Notes: generated by a model not told the origin, from the letters alone. Numbered from the stretch's first letter, positions 1-13,101 are shown. The stretch: DNA of 64,000 bases from Paraphysomonas bandaiensis (GCA_965644295.1 CBFFRP010000127.1:1-64000), one strand, 5' to 3'. Translations and numbers: made by a program.

Positions 1-2391
1 CAGATCAATAGCGCCGGTGAGTCCACGGACACACCATAAAGGCGAATTTCATATCACACAAAAAGAACGGAAGTGGTTGCACCTTGGTGCTTGCGGCGAC
101 GCACAAGCAGCTTTCGTAGCGTTAAATAGTAGGATAAAAGAGTTTGTATTGATTAGTTACGGGTAGTGGTCTAACTAGTATGACTAGCATTCTTCTAGCC
201 ACTAAAATTGATGCAAGGTCTCAACGCCTATTGCTAAATAATCAGACATTCACTACTAAACCTTGTACTATTAAAGAAAGAAATTATAAATTATTAATCT
301 AAACACTTCACAACATACTCATGTATCATCTAGTGAGCATCATTTCTCAGAAACATCTGTTTATCACATGTTAACCAGGCACTCCTATATCTTTTATAGT
401 CACATATCGTAACTGAATTTACTTCCTTTGTACTATAATCACCCATTACACCTATGAGTTGATTTCACCTGTAGAACACTATAAGTCGAGGTAATACCAA
501 AACCTGGTAAAGCGATTTCACCAGGTTTCATATCTAAGTGTTGAGTTATTATTTTACTGTAATCTGAGAGGTGAAATATAAAGAAAAAGTTGCAGTTATA
601 GTTGTTATTAGCAATATTTATTGCGTTACAAGTTGGCCCTGCCACTTGTGTTTTGTAATATCATATTCAATAAAATTAATTCACTTCAATTGCACAATAA
701 TATAATATATTATCGCAACCAATTAATTGACACAGGTTGTACTATATATCATAGCTGCAATTATTACTTGCTGTTCCAATGAATTCAATTGAAATTAATT
801 GCAGTAATCTTAATACTAAACTATACGATCTCAAGTAGCCATGATACAACATTACCTATTAACTTCCAACGTATAGCTTACTCAAGTAATTTCATTCCAT
901 AAGCGACGATTCATGCGTAAAACATAAGTAATTCTAAATGCGAGGAGCCATGCTCTTGCGCAAATCTGTCAATTCTAGCTATAATGACTAATCTTAAAAC
1001 CTTATTGGTTGTGACATGCACGTGATTCATGCTGCGGTATAGACGTGCTCGCCACTGTTGCCTGTTACCATCAATCAAACGTTGCGCAGTGTTGTCAGTC
1101 AGTCACATCAATCTTATTAAACGTCTTCTTATTTAGCAGTAGGCGTTAGAAACCTGTACCAATATAGTGGTTAGTTGAATGCTAGTCATGCTAGTTAGAC
1201 CTCTACCCATAACTAATCCGTACAAATTCCATTATCCTACTATTTAACGCTACAGAAGCTGCTTGTGCGTCGCCGCAAGCACCAAGGCGCAACCACTTCC
1301 GTTCTAAATTTTGTTTGTGAGTTTCGCCCTGCTTGTGCGTCTTTGACTCACTGGCGCGTGATGTCTGGGGGTCTTCCCTTAGGATACGGCTCTACCAGGC
1401 TCTGTGGTACAGGGTTTTGCATTAATGTCCGAAGTGTACCAAGTACTAGATGGGTGTTCTGTGAGGGGAGTGGAGTGGTGGAGGGTGTCGTTGTTTCCTT
1501 GCATCGCTTGGGCATCAGGCATAGGTGTAGTTGCCGGAGACGGCGTCTTTGTCGAGGACTAGATGTTTTCAAGCAGTCCGGTGCTTTATTCCTGCGTGCA
1601 TGAGAGGTGGTGCATGTGGTTGCAGTGGATGGTAGTACATCAATCTTAGCTCTAGTGCACAATCTGTTGTCATCCTATTTTCATCCTCATTTTTTCAACA
1701 CAAAGTGCTGCTATATATAACAACTTGCCAGAGTGCTATATTGGTTTATTTTTCTTCAATTAATCGAAGCTAGCTGAAATCAATTATAATTGCAATTTCA
1801 ATGATTAACAATTAATTGATACAGAGCCCTGATCGCATCATACTGCAAATATCGAAAGTCATTGCATTAGAATATGAAATGTATTCAAGTAAATCAAGGT
1901 CGTATCAATGAATGAATCATCCAGGAAAATATACAATGGCGAGCATGATGTACGATGTACACACTTAAAATTTCTTAAACTACTTTAACTGGAAGAATGT
2001 AACTCCTATTAGATATTAGACCATTGACATTTCTGGAATAGGAAAGATCTGTTTATATAAGAACTTGACAGAATAAGAATTCGATACCAGCGTTTCGATA
2101 GTGTACAAACACAGCGTACTGCATAGAGAACGTTGTCATATTACAAGCGCACATGTTGGCGCTTCATAGCAGTAATGATATCACGCTTGATTTATTCACA
2201 CTACAATATTTCAAAATTATTACTTAGTGATATTTGATATGCAAGTGATTGATACAAAAGTCTAATCTTATGCCTACATGAAGTACTCCGTAAGTGCAAG
2301 GAGTCAAACATCGAGTAGTCACTATAAGACATAAGTATGAGACCATATTAAATACCTACGAGTTGGTGAATGCAACGGGAAAAAGCTCCTT
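1..2391. other. Repeat-rich region beyond the 3' end of the ABCA gene
   Basis: No gene is recognised. The stretch holds the REP-A inverted pair (68-1302). To its right is a GC-richer patch at about 1304-1660 whose open frames on both strands look like no family I know. A ~21-bp string (ATTATTACTTGCTGTTCCAAT) near 760 recurs near 49779. A short coding-like fragment at about 510-540 (minus strand, containing KPGEI) has a degraded relative near 17780. The remainder (1660-2391) is AT-rich sequence with nothing I can name. Confidence 0.5.
68..1302. repeat. Large inverted repeat of a dispersed module (REP-A)
   Basis: Two diverged copies of one ~185-bp module face each other. The left copy (about 68-255) reads forward and the right copy (about 1118-1302) is its reverse complement, with ~860 bp of AT-rich spacer between. 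Shared landmarks are the GC-rich edge with GCTTGCGGCGACGCACAAGC, the 'TTAAATAGTAGGATAAAA' box and the inner 'CGCCTATTGCTAAATAAT' end. Weaker similarity continues about 40 bp outside both edges. The same module recurs at 22395 and 54982. The arrangement could be one element with long terminal inverted repeats or two head-to-head insertions; no flanking duplication could be defined here. Confidence 0.75.
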
Positions 2392-5300
2392 TCAAATTCC
2401 AGGTGAGGTATTGGTTCGCTTCAACGCAGAACCCTTAGACAGATTGAAGCTCTCCCGGGACGGGGTTGGATCTGTCTTCTCCACCTCGGGGTTATCCTGG
2501 TGAGCAGCGAACTGGTTAAAAATTTGCTCAAGAGTGGTCTGACCAACTGAATAATCTTGGATATTTAGGCGCTCCTTGGCATCTTCAAAGTTGCGGAATA
2601 CACTCGCAAGAGCCATCTCTTTGGTGGGGATGCGATATCGGAATGAATGCGCTGTACTGCGCTCCAACAGAATCGCACCAGGGAAACTACCAGACATAAA
2701 GCTGTCAAGGCGAATTGCATCGTCCTGTGCAATCCACCACTCTAAAAACGTACGAAGTAGGACAAACCCATCAGCATGCATCATGTCGTACAATGTACCC
2801 CCTTCACCATTTGGTACAATCATATCCGCACGCTCGGGTTCGAGAAGTGCAGCACATAAGCTCTTCCAATCAGAAGTAATTCGTATACGGTTGAACCATG
2901 CCTCTTCCGCATCTTCATCACCAGCGTGTCCATTCTCTACACCATCATGGCCGCTCTCGTCTAACTGAATGTTATGGAGGTTTACTAATCCCGCATCACT
3001 TAATTGGTCAGCCAGTGGTCGCATGGCAGTCATAGTAGCGAAGTTAATCTTTATATCTACTTCATAACCATCTCCGAACCGTTGCTTTAAGTGTTGACCA
3101 GATCCAAGGCAACGCAGGCCACCATTTACCATTATACCAATTCGAGTACACAAGGCTTCAGCTTCCTCCATACTATGTGTAGTGAGAATTATAGAGCAGA
3201 GAGCATCTTGAGTAGAAATGCGGCTAATAACCTGCATGCAAATTGCATTATGCTTGCGTAAAACATAATGTAATATATCTCTACAAGAGTAATATCTCAT
3301 ATACTATTAAATATAAATAAGTCAAAACAATGCCACCAAATAATAGGTGAAATTCGGGTACCTGCCACATAAACCGCCTCGCCATTGGGTCCATTCCAGT
3401 ACTAGGCTGAAACAACACAGATCACGTGCGAAAACAATTCTCCTCAGCAAAACTACTACCTCATCCAGAAATATAATGGAAGGCTCTCCAATCATTGCAA
3501 TAGCAACAGAAAGTTTCCTGAAAAATTTAAGTATTACGAAACGAGGGTCCATGATGACTGTTACATCAATATGCACTGGCCACAAAATCAATATGACATT
3601 CATTTCAAAAGCAATGGCTGACAAACAAAATGGAGGAGAGGAAAGAATACCTTTTATTTCCTCCAGATAAACTCCCAGCAGCTTTGTGCTCGAAATCAGT
3701 GAGATTCATTTGTTCAAGTTTACCGCGGACAACTTCCTGCAGCCTATCTCCTTCCATACCTTTGATGCGGCCATAAAGCTCCAGATGTTCTCTCACAGTC
3801 AATAGTTCCAAGAGAGCATCGAACTGACATAACATAAAAACATCAGTGCAAAGCAACAGTTGCAGTGTGTCGCAACCTACTCGAGGACAGTGTACCACAT
3901 TTAACATATGTAAGCAGACATAATATGAATACTGAACACTTTACACAGTCATACCCATAACCGTAGATTCAAACGGGAACAATGTCATAATTTTACAATA
4001 GTATTCAATAATACCTGAGGACAGTATCCAATTTTTCTGCGAATGTTTGACTGATCTAACTTGATATCATACCCGTCAATGTATGCGGTACCAGACGTCG
4101 GTGGGAATTCACCGGATAAAATCGACAACGTAGTTGTCTTTCCTGTTAACAGTATCAACTCTAAATGAAATACAATGGAGGTGACGCCTTTTATTAAAGG
4201 TCAACCTAATTGCAGCAAGATGCACATGCAACTGATTACTAGTTCTTTTCAACCTACCTGCACCATTGATACCAAGAAAACCGAAACATTCCCCTTTCGG
4301 AATTCCAAAAGCTAACGACTGAACGGCAACTTTCTGACCAATAGGAGTATTAAACACTTTTCTCATTTCATCGATTTTGACAACATCGCCATCAGCATCG
4401 CCACGCTTAACTCGTTCGCGTTCGCGAGCGACGTCTTCGTCTTCAGGTGTTTTAGGATCATGTCCGGCATCGTTTACCTTATGCAGCCACAATAAGAGAC
4501 TAGGAAATGTTAAGGAATATTCCGTCATCAAAGCCAGCCCAAAGTATACCACAGTTTCAACAGCAAGAAAAACCAAATTCGCACCCACAACATTCCAGTG
4601 GTAAGGGGAAACAGTGGAGTCCCAGTCATACCCCTCTCTTGAGATGTTAGGGCAATCCTTGCCATTGTCGCAAAGAGCAAGTTGAGTCAGACCGTCACCC
4701 AAGCAAAATGATGGAAAAAGTCGGAAGAGATATCGTAAATCAACCGCAATCGACTCTGTGCTGTTAATATTGGTGAGAACAAAGGATACTACCATCAAAC
4801 AGAGGCCAGAAAGAAAATTAAAGAACATGACCACCAGCTGGGCAGTGGAATGGGACGTGAATATAAATGACATTAGGTACGTAAATGCAGCAACTGCAGG
4901 TCCAAATAACAGAAACAAAAGGAAAGTTGCAGTTCCACCGTCATTTTTGGTGTAATTGTCCACCCCGAAGGCTAACACAATGCATATTACAAGTGCCACA
5001 GTCGGTAAATACGATAAAACGTCCCATGCGAATGTCGAAAACCAGTAGGCATATATAGAGACGCCACTAATAATTTGCTGATGCTTTGCTTTTACCTCTT
5101 TCTCCTTCACAATGAATGCAGCGTAAGACGCGGGAATAAAGCAAAATGCGATCATAAAAAATAGCGCCGCAGTAAATGCATCAACAGATGCTGCATTGTT
5201 TTCTTGTTCCCACGTGCGCGGAAGAGGATAGTTCCTCACCGTGATACTTGCCGCACCAACACCAGTGAGCACTTGAAGAAAGGCCTCATGAACAAGATTC

Positions 5301-8300
5301 ATATATACGCCAGCACCATGCACAGCACTTCCATTAATCATTACGTTGTAGCTTAAGTCGTTCAATGTTGATTCGCCAGCGACAGTTACCGATCCGTAGT
5401 GCGATGATCCTTTCTGGCCCTTGGGCTTAATATTCTTTATCATGTAGTTGCTTGAATCGAAAAGAGGCGCCGCGCCCTGACTGCAGTTGTAGAATTCGTC
5501 TTCTTCAGGTGTAATCGGTACTGCTAAACCCCACACTCCCCCTCCATCAGTCCCATCGTTTTCGCCATCAAAGTCACCATTAAATCGACTCATGATCTGG
5601 TCCCCCAGAGTACCATCTTCGGTGTTGAATACAACATAGTTGCGGTCAACTTTGTTTTTCAACGGGTTGTATTTACCAGGAGTCAAAGTCAACCCAGGCT
5701 GATTAAAGCCAGGTTGCAATTGTAAGAGCCCTAAACCAAGCACAACTAACAGAACGGGCAGCACAACTTGGCAAATAAACATACGGCGATCACGCTTGCC
5801 ATATATCACACGTTTCAAAAATAAAGCACGGAAGTGTTTGAAAAACACCGCAGAATCAGTATCTGTCTCAAGTGAGCCCACACCAGCATACTTATCAGTA
5901 GTTACAGATTTTTCGGCAGATACAATAGGGGACATAACATCATTATCCCCCGAGGAGTTTACCTTTTGCGGACTTTCGGCAGAACCATTTTCTTTATCTT
6001 GTAGTGCGTCTTTGCTCTGAGCAGACCCCGAACGTTTCCGCTCTTCTACAAAACCAACGATAGATTCGCGTTCAACAATATCCTCGGTATTCTTTCCCAC
6101 ACGAATAAACACTTCTTCAAGCGTAGTAACTGAAATACCATACTCGGCAATCCCAAGAGTACTCTTCTTCTGATCCATCTCTGTAAACATATCGACAAAC
6201 ACAGGAGTAGCAGAAAAAGGTAGGCGATAAGATTGTTCAGCACCAACAAGACTCAAAGGCTCCGCCTGAGGCACATATTTCATCACCAAATCCTTGACGC
6301 CACGAGCAGTGCTGCCAGCCTGAGACTCACGAACAATTGTAAAGGTGTATCCTACACCGTAATTCTTTTTGAGAAAAAGAGAGGAGCCGAAGCATCGTAG
6401 CTGTCCCTCAGCCATAATGGCAATACGATCACCAAGAATATCCGCTTCCTGAAAAATAAAATAAATACAACATCGAAGGCGCTAGACTATAACAACATAC
6501 ATCCATGAAGTGAGTAGTCATAAGAATAACACGATTCTTTTTGTTACGCTGAATGATGTTCCACGTTGACCTTCTTGAGTATGGGTCCATACCAGAAGCT
6601 ACAATGAGATAAACTTTTAAAAAAGTGATTATCAGTACAACAGCGCTTACTTGGCTCATCGAGAATAACAACTTTCGAATCGCCTATTAAGGCAATACCA
6701 AGAGATAACTTACGCTTCTGACCGCCAGAAAGCATAGAGCTCTTAATATTAGTCTTTTCTTTCAGACCAACCTCTCGTATCATTTTCGTTGCAGCAGCAT
6801 CGACTTCACTTGACTTTACACCTTTAAATGCTGCATATATCTGAAGATGCTGCATCACTGTCAAGTCGGGAAACAAAATGTCATGTTGAGGGCAAACACC
6901 GAGCGACTGACGGATAAACTGCATATCCTGAGATATTCTCTTTCCTTCCACAATGGCGTCTCCTGATGAAGGTGGGATAAGTCCTGTCAACATACTGATC
7001 GTTGTAGATTTCCCTACAAATCAACACACTTAGATCACGCTTTAGACCAGCCGAGGTATTCGTACCTGCACCATTATGGCCAAGGAGCACAGTGCATTGG
7101 CCTACGTTGGCGAAAGTAAGAGAACAGTTCTGTTACGCCAATCGCTTATTTACCTTCGTATATATCCATACTGAGATTCTTAACAGCCACCCGATCCTCG
7201 GCAGTTGTTTGAAAAACTCGCCGCAAATTACGTATCATCACACAGCGGTTCTCTTCTTGCTGCCGAAGTAGATCGTTCGAAACGGGTTCAATTTTTGATG
7301 TATCTTCTTCGCTACTCGCAACTCGTTCGCCAGCCGCCAGCAGACTTTCCTCCTTAGCCGAGAGTTTAATGCCGCACCAGTCTAATACACACAAAAATGT
7401 GACATCATAAAATACAGAAAATGGATAATTATGAACGTACACGACGGCAAGAAAGGAAAATAGAAAGGCTTCTGAGTTCCGTATTCAGATGGAATTATTT
7501 TATCGAAATACCACGCCAACACTCCATAGAGAACTGCATCCACACACATCATAGTGACGCACAATGCATAACTGAAATTAGACGTCATTTCGGACGAATT
7601 TGACGTCTGCACACCGACGAGTCCACCTTCGTAATCTGCAAATACATTTGCCCCTAGAGCAAAGCAGGAGGGAGCCAATAAACAGGTAGCAGTTTTGACA
7701 CTCGTGCTATAGCTGGGATCAGAGACAGCGTAGTATGGAAAAAAAGTTGCAAAGAATATCATGGGACCCATAAGAGATGCGATCTTAGACCGAGAGAAAA
7801 AAGTTGACATCAGAAAACACATGTTGATAACAGCTAGTGAAAAAGCCATAAAGTATATGAACACCAGAAACTTGTCAGAGTACTCAAACACACTCGTCAT
7901 AGTAACTAAAACAATCAGCAGACTGACAAGAGCCATCTGTGTAACAGTCGTAATTAGCCATGACATGTTGTAGGCAAATTCCGTTAATCCCATCATCTTC
8001 ATACCCTCCTTAATTCTGTCCTCTTTCTCCAATACCAAACCACGAACTATCCGGCTGACAGGGTAGAGGAAAGAAAGCATATAGAATATACCAAGAGTGG
8101 AAGCAATCACGTACTGAAAATCGTCAGTTTCATACTTTTTCGTAGGCATCAAACCCATAGAAGCCATGATGTTGACATCCGAGCCATACTGCGAGAATAT
8201 ATATCTAGAAACGAAGATATTAGACACGATGAATACAGGGCCCAAAAGGGAGGCCATATGATTAAAATCCTAACGAAGCAAGACAATTACACTTACTTGT

Positions 8301-9336
8301 CCATTACCAGTTGGAGAGTAGAGAAGCCCGAATAAGAATATCCATAAATGAACTCCATACTCTGTGGTTTATATAAATCTTGAGTGTAGAATTGCGTACT
8401 CGGAATGGAGTAAATAAAATCACAGGAGTAAGATTCATTATTGCCCCCGCCGTAGAGACATGCGACTGTGTCATCGTTATCCGCTTCCCACGGGTAGGAA
8501 TAGTTAGTACGAATGGCATATTCCCACTTTATTCCTGCAACATCAGCCTCATAGAGCATAATTCCAAGTCCAATCTTTCCCCACTCATAATCCTCATCGT
8601 CGTAATCTTTATCTGTCATGTAGTTATCCATTTCATTTTTAGATTTGAACAATTTAATAGTTTCAGCAAAATCTTGACTCGTTTCCTCAAGAATATATGA
8701 AGATAAATTCTGACATTGGGAATAGAGTTCATCACTATAATGCACCGGAGATATCGCAAGTATAACATTATTCAGCTGCAAGCGTTCCAGGATGTTGTAC
8801 ATGGGCAAAGATGGGTTATCAGTACCAGTCTGCTCGTACAACTGCGATTCATCACCAACAGTAAACGCTGTAATTCATATTAGGATCACAAAATATGCTT
8901 CATATACTACACTTACTGTAAAAGGGATTGTTGGAACTGCCATAACTGGCCGCACTGTCGACATAGCCGTATTGCTCATACAGCTTCTCTCCTGTCCCAG
9001 ATCGAAAGCTTCCTCGGTAATAATTGCTTTCAGAGCAACCTGCAGGTTTCTCCAGGCAAGTAACAGGTGTAGAGTCATTAGTAATATCAGATGTATAGAA
9101 CCATGGATACTGAGAAAAGAGCATTACAAAAATGAAAACCTTCACAAATAATCACTCACAGCATTTCCACAGTAATAAGCTATGTTCGGAGAATCATAAG
9201 AGCTGGTAATCTGCTTGATCAGAATGAGCAAGGCCATGAAAAGCACAGGCAGGAGAATTTCCGCAGCAGTGCCCCATGGATGAGCAATTTTGAGAAGGTA
9301 ATTCTTCCATAATATAGCCTTGAGCTGTTTGGACAT
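2392..9336 (-). CDS. ABCA-type full-length ABC transporter
   Basis: Predicted 1976-aa full ABC transporter of subfamily A, a membrane lipid/sterol-type exporter or flippase. Exons (minus strand): 9336-9160, 9109-8917, 8867-8297, 8269-7441, 7381-7154, 7101-7066, 7013-6651, 6598-6501, 6448-4258, 4143-4015, 3823-3651, 3517-3460, 3406-3362, 3231-2392 (5931 nt, in frame). The N-terminus has the ABCA pattern [14 protein letters not shown] followed by a membrane segment and a large lumenal loop. NBD1 has GHNGAGKST (~674-682), [11 protein letters not shown] (~772) and VVILDEP. A second membrane block with a long lumenal loop follows. NBD2 has GINGAGKTTT (~1558), LSGGNKRKLS (~1658) and IIFLDEPSTGMDP. 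PSYWCG before NBD1 is restored exactly by splicing. Introns interrupt both Walker A motifs at the same GAG|K position, which suggests the two halves arose by duplication. Substrate unknown. Confidence 0.96.
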
Positions 9337-9924
9337 ATTTCCTTCAAACTGGTGAGGTTGTAATAAATGAGTACACTATCTGTAGCGAAACAATGCGAGA
9401 CGATTATCAGTACACCAGAGATGTACACTGTTCGCTCTCTTATGTTATCTAATCAACCTACGAACTCTAACAATTATAATAGTGATGAAGTGGTGGATGT
9501 GATGTGTGTGTGTATACTCCACTTCTATGCAAGTGCACTATTCCTACAGCTATTTGGTATGGAAATCGAAAGATCCAAAAACATGCTGTGACAACCACAC
9601 AACGATGTGGGATATTATATGGGTTTTTATGGTTCCTTCTCACAAATGTGCATGTATCATCAAAATATCCGGATATCTATACACTTCTAGACTTTATCAC
9701 ATATGTGTAGGAATTCCTATACCAGGTACTGTATATACAGTAGCTAGAGAGGTAGGACGAGGCAGTATCTCCTGCAGTGTCGGATATCCTCCAGATAGGC
9801 ATGGCCTTTACGATAGTTGTAACTCTCAATACCTTTTAAATGAATATTATGACACACTGCTGCATTAGATATCTACACTATAATCGATGTGTTGAACCGG
9901 TATCTATTGGAGAATATTAACGCT
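9337..9924. promoter_or_regulatory. Divergent spacer between ABCA and ATP-grasp genes
   Basis: This 588-bp spacer separates two start codons that point away from each other, so it must hold both promoters. Open frames inside it are short and shadow-like. A tiny ATG-TGT-TGA reading frame (9887-9895) precedes the ATP-grasp start. I see no core motif that I can name. Confidence 0.4.
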
Positions 9925-10914
9925 ATGGACATGAAGAGAGTGGCATTAGCTGCATGTCGGACTGCTATGCAAACAGCTCCAGCTGCTCAAGCTGAAATGA
10001 ATCTACTTGTGAAAGCGCTTCGAAATTATAATGTTCAAGGTGATGTTGTTATCTGGGGCAGCCAATCGGTAAATTGGAAAAGCTATAGTTTGGTGATGAT
10101 TTGTCAAACATGGGACTATATCGACTGCCTGACTCCTTTTATTGAATGGTGCGACAGGGTTTCTAAGGTCACAAAATTGTTTAATTCTCCAGCTGTTGTT
10201 CGATGGAATTCTAACAAATTTTATCTTGAAGATTTAAAAGCAGCTGGTGTGAGAACAATGCCATCGGTGTTAGTTAAATCCAAAGTAGAATGGAATAAAC
10301 AAAGCCTCATGCGTGAACTTTTCAGTCGTCAGTGGTCCTCCATTGTTATTAAGCCTACAGTTGGGTGTGATAGTGATGGCGTAGCATTCTTTAATAGTCT
10401 GAGTGATAGTTGGTTTGAGCATGCCATGTATCTCATGGAATCCGGTCATGATGGAGTTCTTATCCAACCTTTTGTACATTCTATAAAAACACATGGGGAA
10501 GTGTCACTAATTTTTGTAGACGGTTCTTACAGTCATGCTGTGCGTAAATATGTTGGCCCTGGAGAGTTCCGAATTCAAGAGCGGTTTGGAGGGGGGTATG
10601 AACCATTTGAACCAACTCGTGACATGCTTGACACTGCGTCGAGTGTTATTTCGGCACTTAGAGAACTAATCATGCCACGGGAATATATTAACGGGGTACT
10701 CTACGTGAGGGTTGATCTGATGGGCCTCTGTCAAAATGGTTATAATCTACAGTGGGTGGTTGGAGAGGTCGAGATGGTGGAACCATTCCTTTATTTGATC
10801 CAGTCGTACGACTCCAATAATATACACGTGTCAGACGAGAGTAATGGGTCGGCCACTGCCGATAAGATTGCAGCTGCCATTGTACGTCGTCTAAATCGGA
10901 CTATATATATTTAA
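9925..10914 (+). CDS. ATP-grasp ligase, bacterial glutathione-synthetase/DcsG-like
   Basis: Intronless 329-aa protein. The start is the first in-frame ATG (MDMKRVALAAC); the frame is open for 12 more codons upstream but without an ATG. The N-terminal part resembles the pre-ATP-grasp domain of bacterial RimK/GshB/DcsG-like proteins: RVALAAC, then NWKSYSLVMICQTWDY and FNSPAVVRWNSNKFYLEDL ahead of VRTMPS. The central IVIKPTVGCDSDGV and LIQPFVHSIKTHGEVSLIFVDG fit the ATP-binding and second grasp segments, with RVDLMG and EVEMVEP as the metal-binding acidic residues near the C-terminus. Such enzymes form amide or peptide bonds through acyl-phosphates; the substrate cannot be read from sequence. 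The lack of introns among intron-rich neighbours and the bacterial-type architecture make transfer from bacteria plausible. Confidence 0.8.
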   Translation: MDMKRVALAACRTAMQTAPAAQAEMNLLVKALRNYNVQGDVVIWGSQSVNWKSYSLVMICQTWDYIDCLTPFIEWCDRVSKVTKLFNSPAVVRWNSNKFYLEDLKAAGVRTMPSVLVKSKVEWNKQSLMRELFSRQWSSIVIKPTVGCDSDGVAFFNSLSDSWFEHAMYLMESGHDGVLIQPFVHSIKTHGEVSLIFVDGSYSHAVRKYVGPGEFRIQERFGGGYEPFEPTRDMLDTASSVISALRELIMPREYINGVLYVRVDLMGLCQNGYNLQWVVGEVEMVEPFLYLIQSYDSNNIHVSDESNGSATADKIAAAIVRRLNRTIYI

Positions 10915-11343
10915 TTGAAAAGTGAATAATAAATAATAGATTATTTTGTGTATACAGTATTCACCAGGGATTCGTACATATTTAATTTTCTTAGAACGAA
11001 GGACTCAGTACGATGTATTCATGTTAACAGTCTACTTCTTTATATTGTGTTATGCATCATTGATTGGCACGGGAAATAGGGACTAAGAATATTAACCACT
11101 TCAAGTTCTGTGCCTTCTACAATCGACTCCATTATTAGTTATACGTGGGATTACTCCTACTTACTACCATCCTGAAATCACTCATCAAACCTAGTTCTAT
11201 GCATGAATCAGGTATATAACGAGGCTATACCACCGCATGTACAAGAACTACATTAATCACAAGAGGCAGTCTCACACAGTGCGCTGCATAGTCTGACATA
11301 CAGGAGGTGCCTTTTATGCAAATATAGCACATAAAAGGCCTTA
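10915..11343. other. Convergent spacer
   Basis: This spacer lies between the 3' ends of the ATP-grasp and FolD genes. It is AT-rich. I see no gene, repeat or RNA in it beyond a short near-palindrome around 11310-11340 (CCTTTTATGCA...GCACATAAAAGG), close to the FolD stop, which could act in 3' end formation. Confidence 0.35.
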
Positions 11344-12520
11344 TTAATTTTTTCTAGAAAACGATCGCTCTGCGCTCTTGACTGTATTCTTTAGAAGCAT
11401 CGCTATTGTCATAGGACCAACTCCACCCGGGACAGGCGTGATGTGCCCAGCAACCTATACACCTTTTAACACAACACAAAAGAAGTTACACTTTTACCTC
11501 CTTGCATGACTCAAAGTGACAGTCACCCACAAGTCGGTATCCTTTTTTAGTCGTCTTATCCTGCCAATCATACCCATTAGCAATAGCATTCCATTAATAT
11601 CATATTAATACCTCAACGGAGTTGATACCCACGTCAATAACCACCGCCCCCGGCTTCAGCCACTCTCCTTTCACCATTTCCGCCCGGCCCACGGCCGCAA
11701 CGACGATATCAGCTTGGCGAACAACCCCAGCAATATCTTGCGTCCGTGAGTGTGCGATTGTAACTGTGGCATTGCGTTGCATCAGAAGTAGAGCAATAGG
11801 AATGCCAACGATATTGGAACGGCCAATAACAACAGCACGCTTGGACTCTATCCCACAACCTATGCGGTCAAGAAGCTCAATTATACCCTCAGGTGTGCAA
11901 GCTACATTGAAGTCAAGTGCATCGGATGTCCACGCATCGCGTGCAGCTTTGTGGGTGTTGGTCTGATTTAGACGGGCGACATTCAGAGGGTGTAGACCGT
12001 CCACATCTTTTTCAACTGCGATCTTCTCAATAACGGTTTGCTCACATATGTGAGTCGGAAGAGGGAGCTGAACTAGTATGCCATGCACATCTTCTTTTTT
12101 ATTCAATTCATCGACTACAGAAACATGACAAGGTAGATGTTAGAAAAGCAAGATACAAGATACGAGCTTACTCTTATTAAGAAGTTCACTTTCTGAGACG
12201 TCAGATGGGTAGTCGACACTAAAAGACTCCACTCCAATCTCTTTACATGCCTTCTTTTTCGATTTAACATAAGTTGCGGAGTCTCGTCGGTCGCCAACAA
12301 GGACAACAGCAAGCCCTGGCTTATGCGCCATTTTGCTCACTTTTTCCTTCAGTTCCGAACGGATTGCTTTTGCCGTTGCAACTCCTACAATTAATTATCA
12401 CGATTTCCGGACAGATGATCGTAAACGCTTACCATCGATGATATTTCCAGCTGATGAAAATGGCCGCACAGGATTCAGTGTACGCACCAAAGGAATGGTC
12501 TTTCTTATTAGTCGTGACAT
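11344..12520 (-). CDS. folD: Methylenetetrahydrofolate dehydrogenase/cyclohydrolase, mitochondrial (FolD)
   Basis: Bifunctional enzyme converting 5,10-methylene-THF to 10-formyl-THF through methenyl-THF with NAD(P)+. Exons (minus): 12520-12433, 12384-12172, 12114-11612, 11560-11498, 11454-11344, giving 325 aa in frame. Visible family motifs: [13 protein letters not shown] (catalytic YxxxK), [30 protein letters not shown] and the C-terminal PGGVGPMT. The usual PCTP substrate-pocket signature reads ACTPEG here, a Pro-to-Ala change. The first ~25 residues ([16 protein letters not shown]...) are basic and lack acids, as expected of a mitochondrial targeting peptide. It is divergent from the formate-THF ligase gene 581 bp away, which makes the 10-formyl-THF on the other side of the same pathway. 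Confidence 0.95.
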
Positions 12521-13101
12521 ATTAGGGAATTAAACTTTCTATATGCTAAGCAATCAAAGTTCTGGAGGCGGAGTATGTGTTATGATGCTAGTGCAATGCA
12601 ATTGTGGTCTTACAGTATGTAAATCAATCAATTTACAGACAGATACTGTGCTGTTATACTATGATGAAATCCAAAGCAAAGCTCTCCTGTTGCTACAGTA
12701 CCTGCATATACGTATACTGCTGTACGTACTCATCATGCACTCAGTAAAAAAAATCTACACACCTCTATACAAAAAAAGAAGAAAGAACCTTCGACGAACA
12801 AATACCAAAACTGACTAGATATGGATATTATGTACTACGACTACGTATATGTACAGTATATATACACACGGCATATACCGACACGGTATACCAGGAGTAT
12901 ACCACCTATACGACAGACGTAGTGGTGTAGTTGTATAGTGTAGTATATTGTATTCTGTATTGCAGTTGAGGTGTTGCTTGCTGTCTGTACATCATCACAA
13001 TGCAGGCAGTACAGTGCATAGCATCAACAAGCATCTATCTATCTATCTATCAATCTACAGTATCTCAGTCATTCCTCATTTAATTGAGCCAGGTTCCAAC
13101 C
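12521..13101. promoter_or_regulatory. Shared divergent promoter region, folD / formate-THF ligase
   Basis: This 581-bp spacer separates the start codons of two consecutive one-carbon enzymes. It contains simple TA-rich stretches (about 12840-12880) and a (CTAT)n microsatellite at about 13032-13051. No coding frame is convincing. Co-expression from a bidirectional promoter is inferred from pathway and geometry, not from a visible motif. Confidence 0.45.

Noticed and set aside
1265-1662. Overlapping open frames on both strands in the GC-rich patch
   Set aside because: Arg/Ser/Cys-rich on both strands as expected from composition; no family signature.
9889-9924. Earlier GTG start for the ATP-grasp protein
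   Set aside because: Eukaryotic initiation needs ATG; the first in-frame ATG is 9925 and it leads directly into the conserved MKRVALA start.
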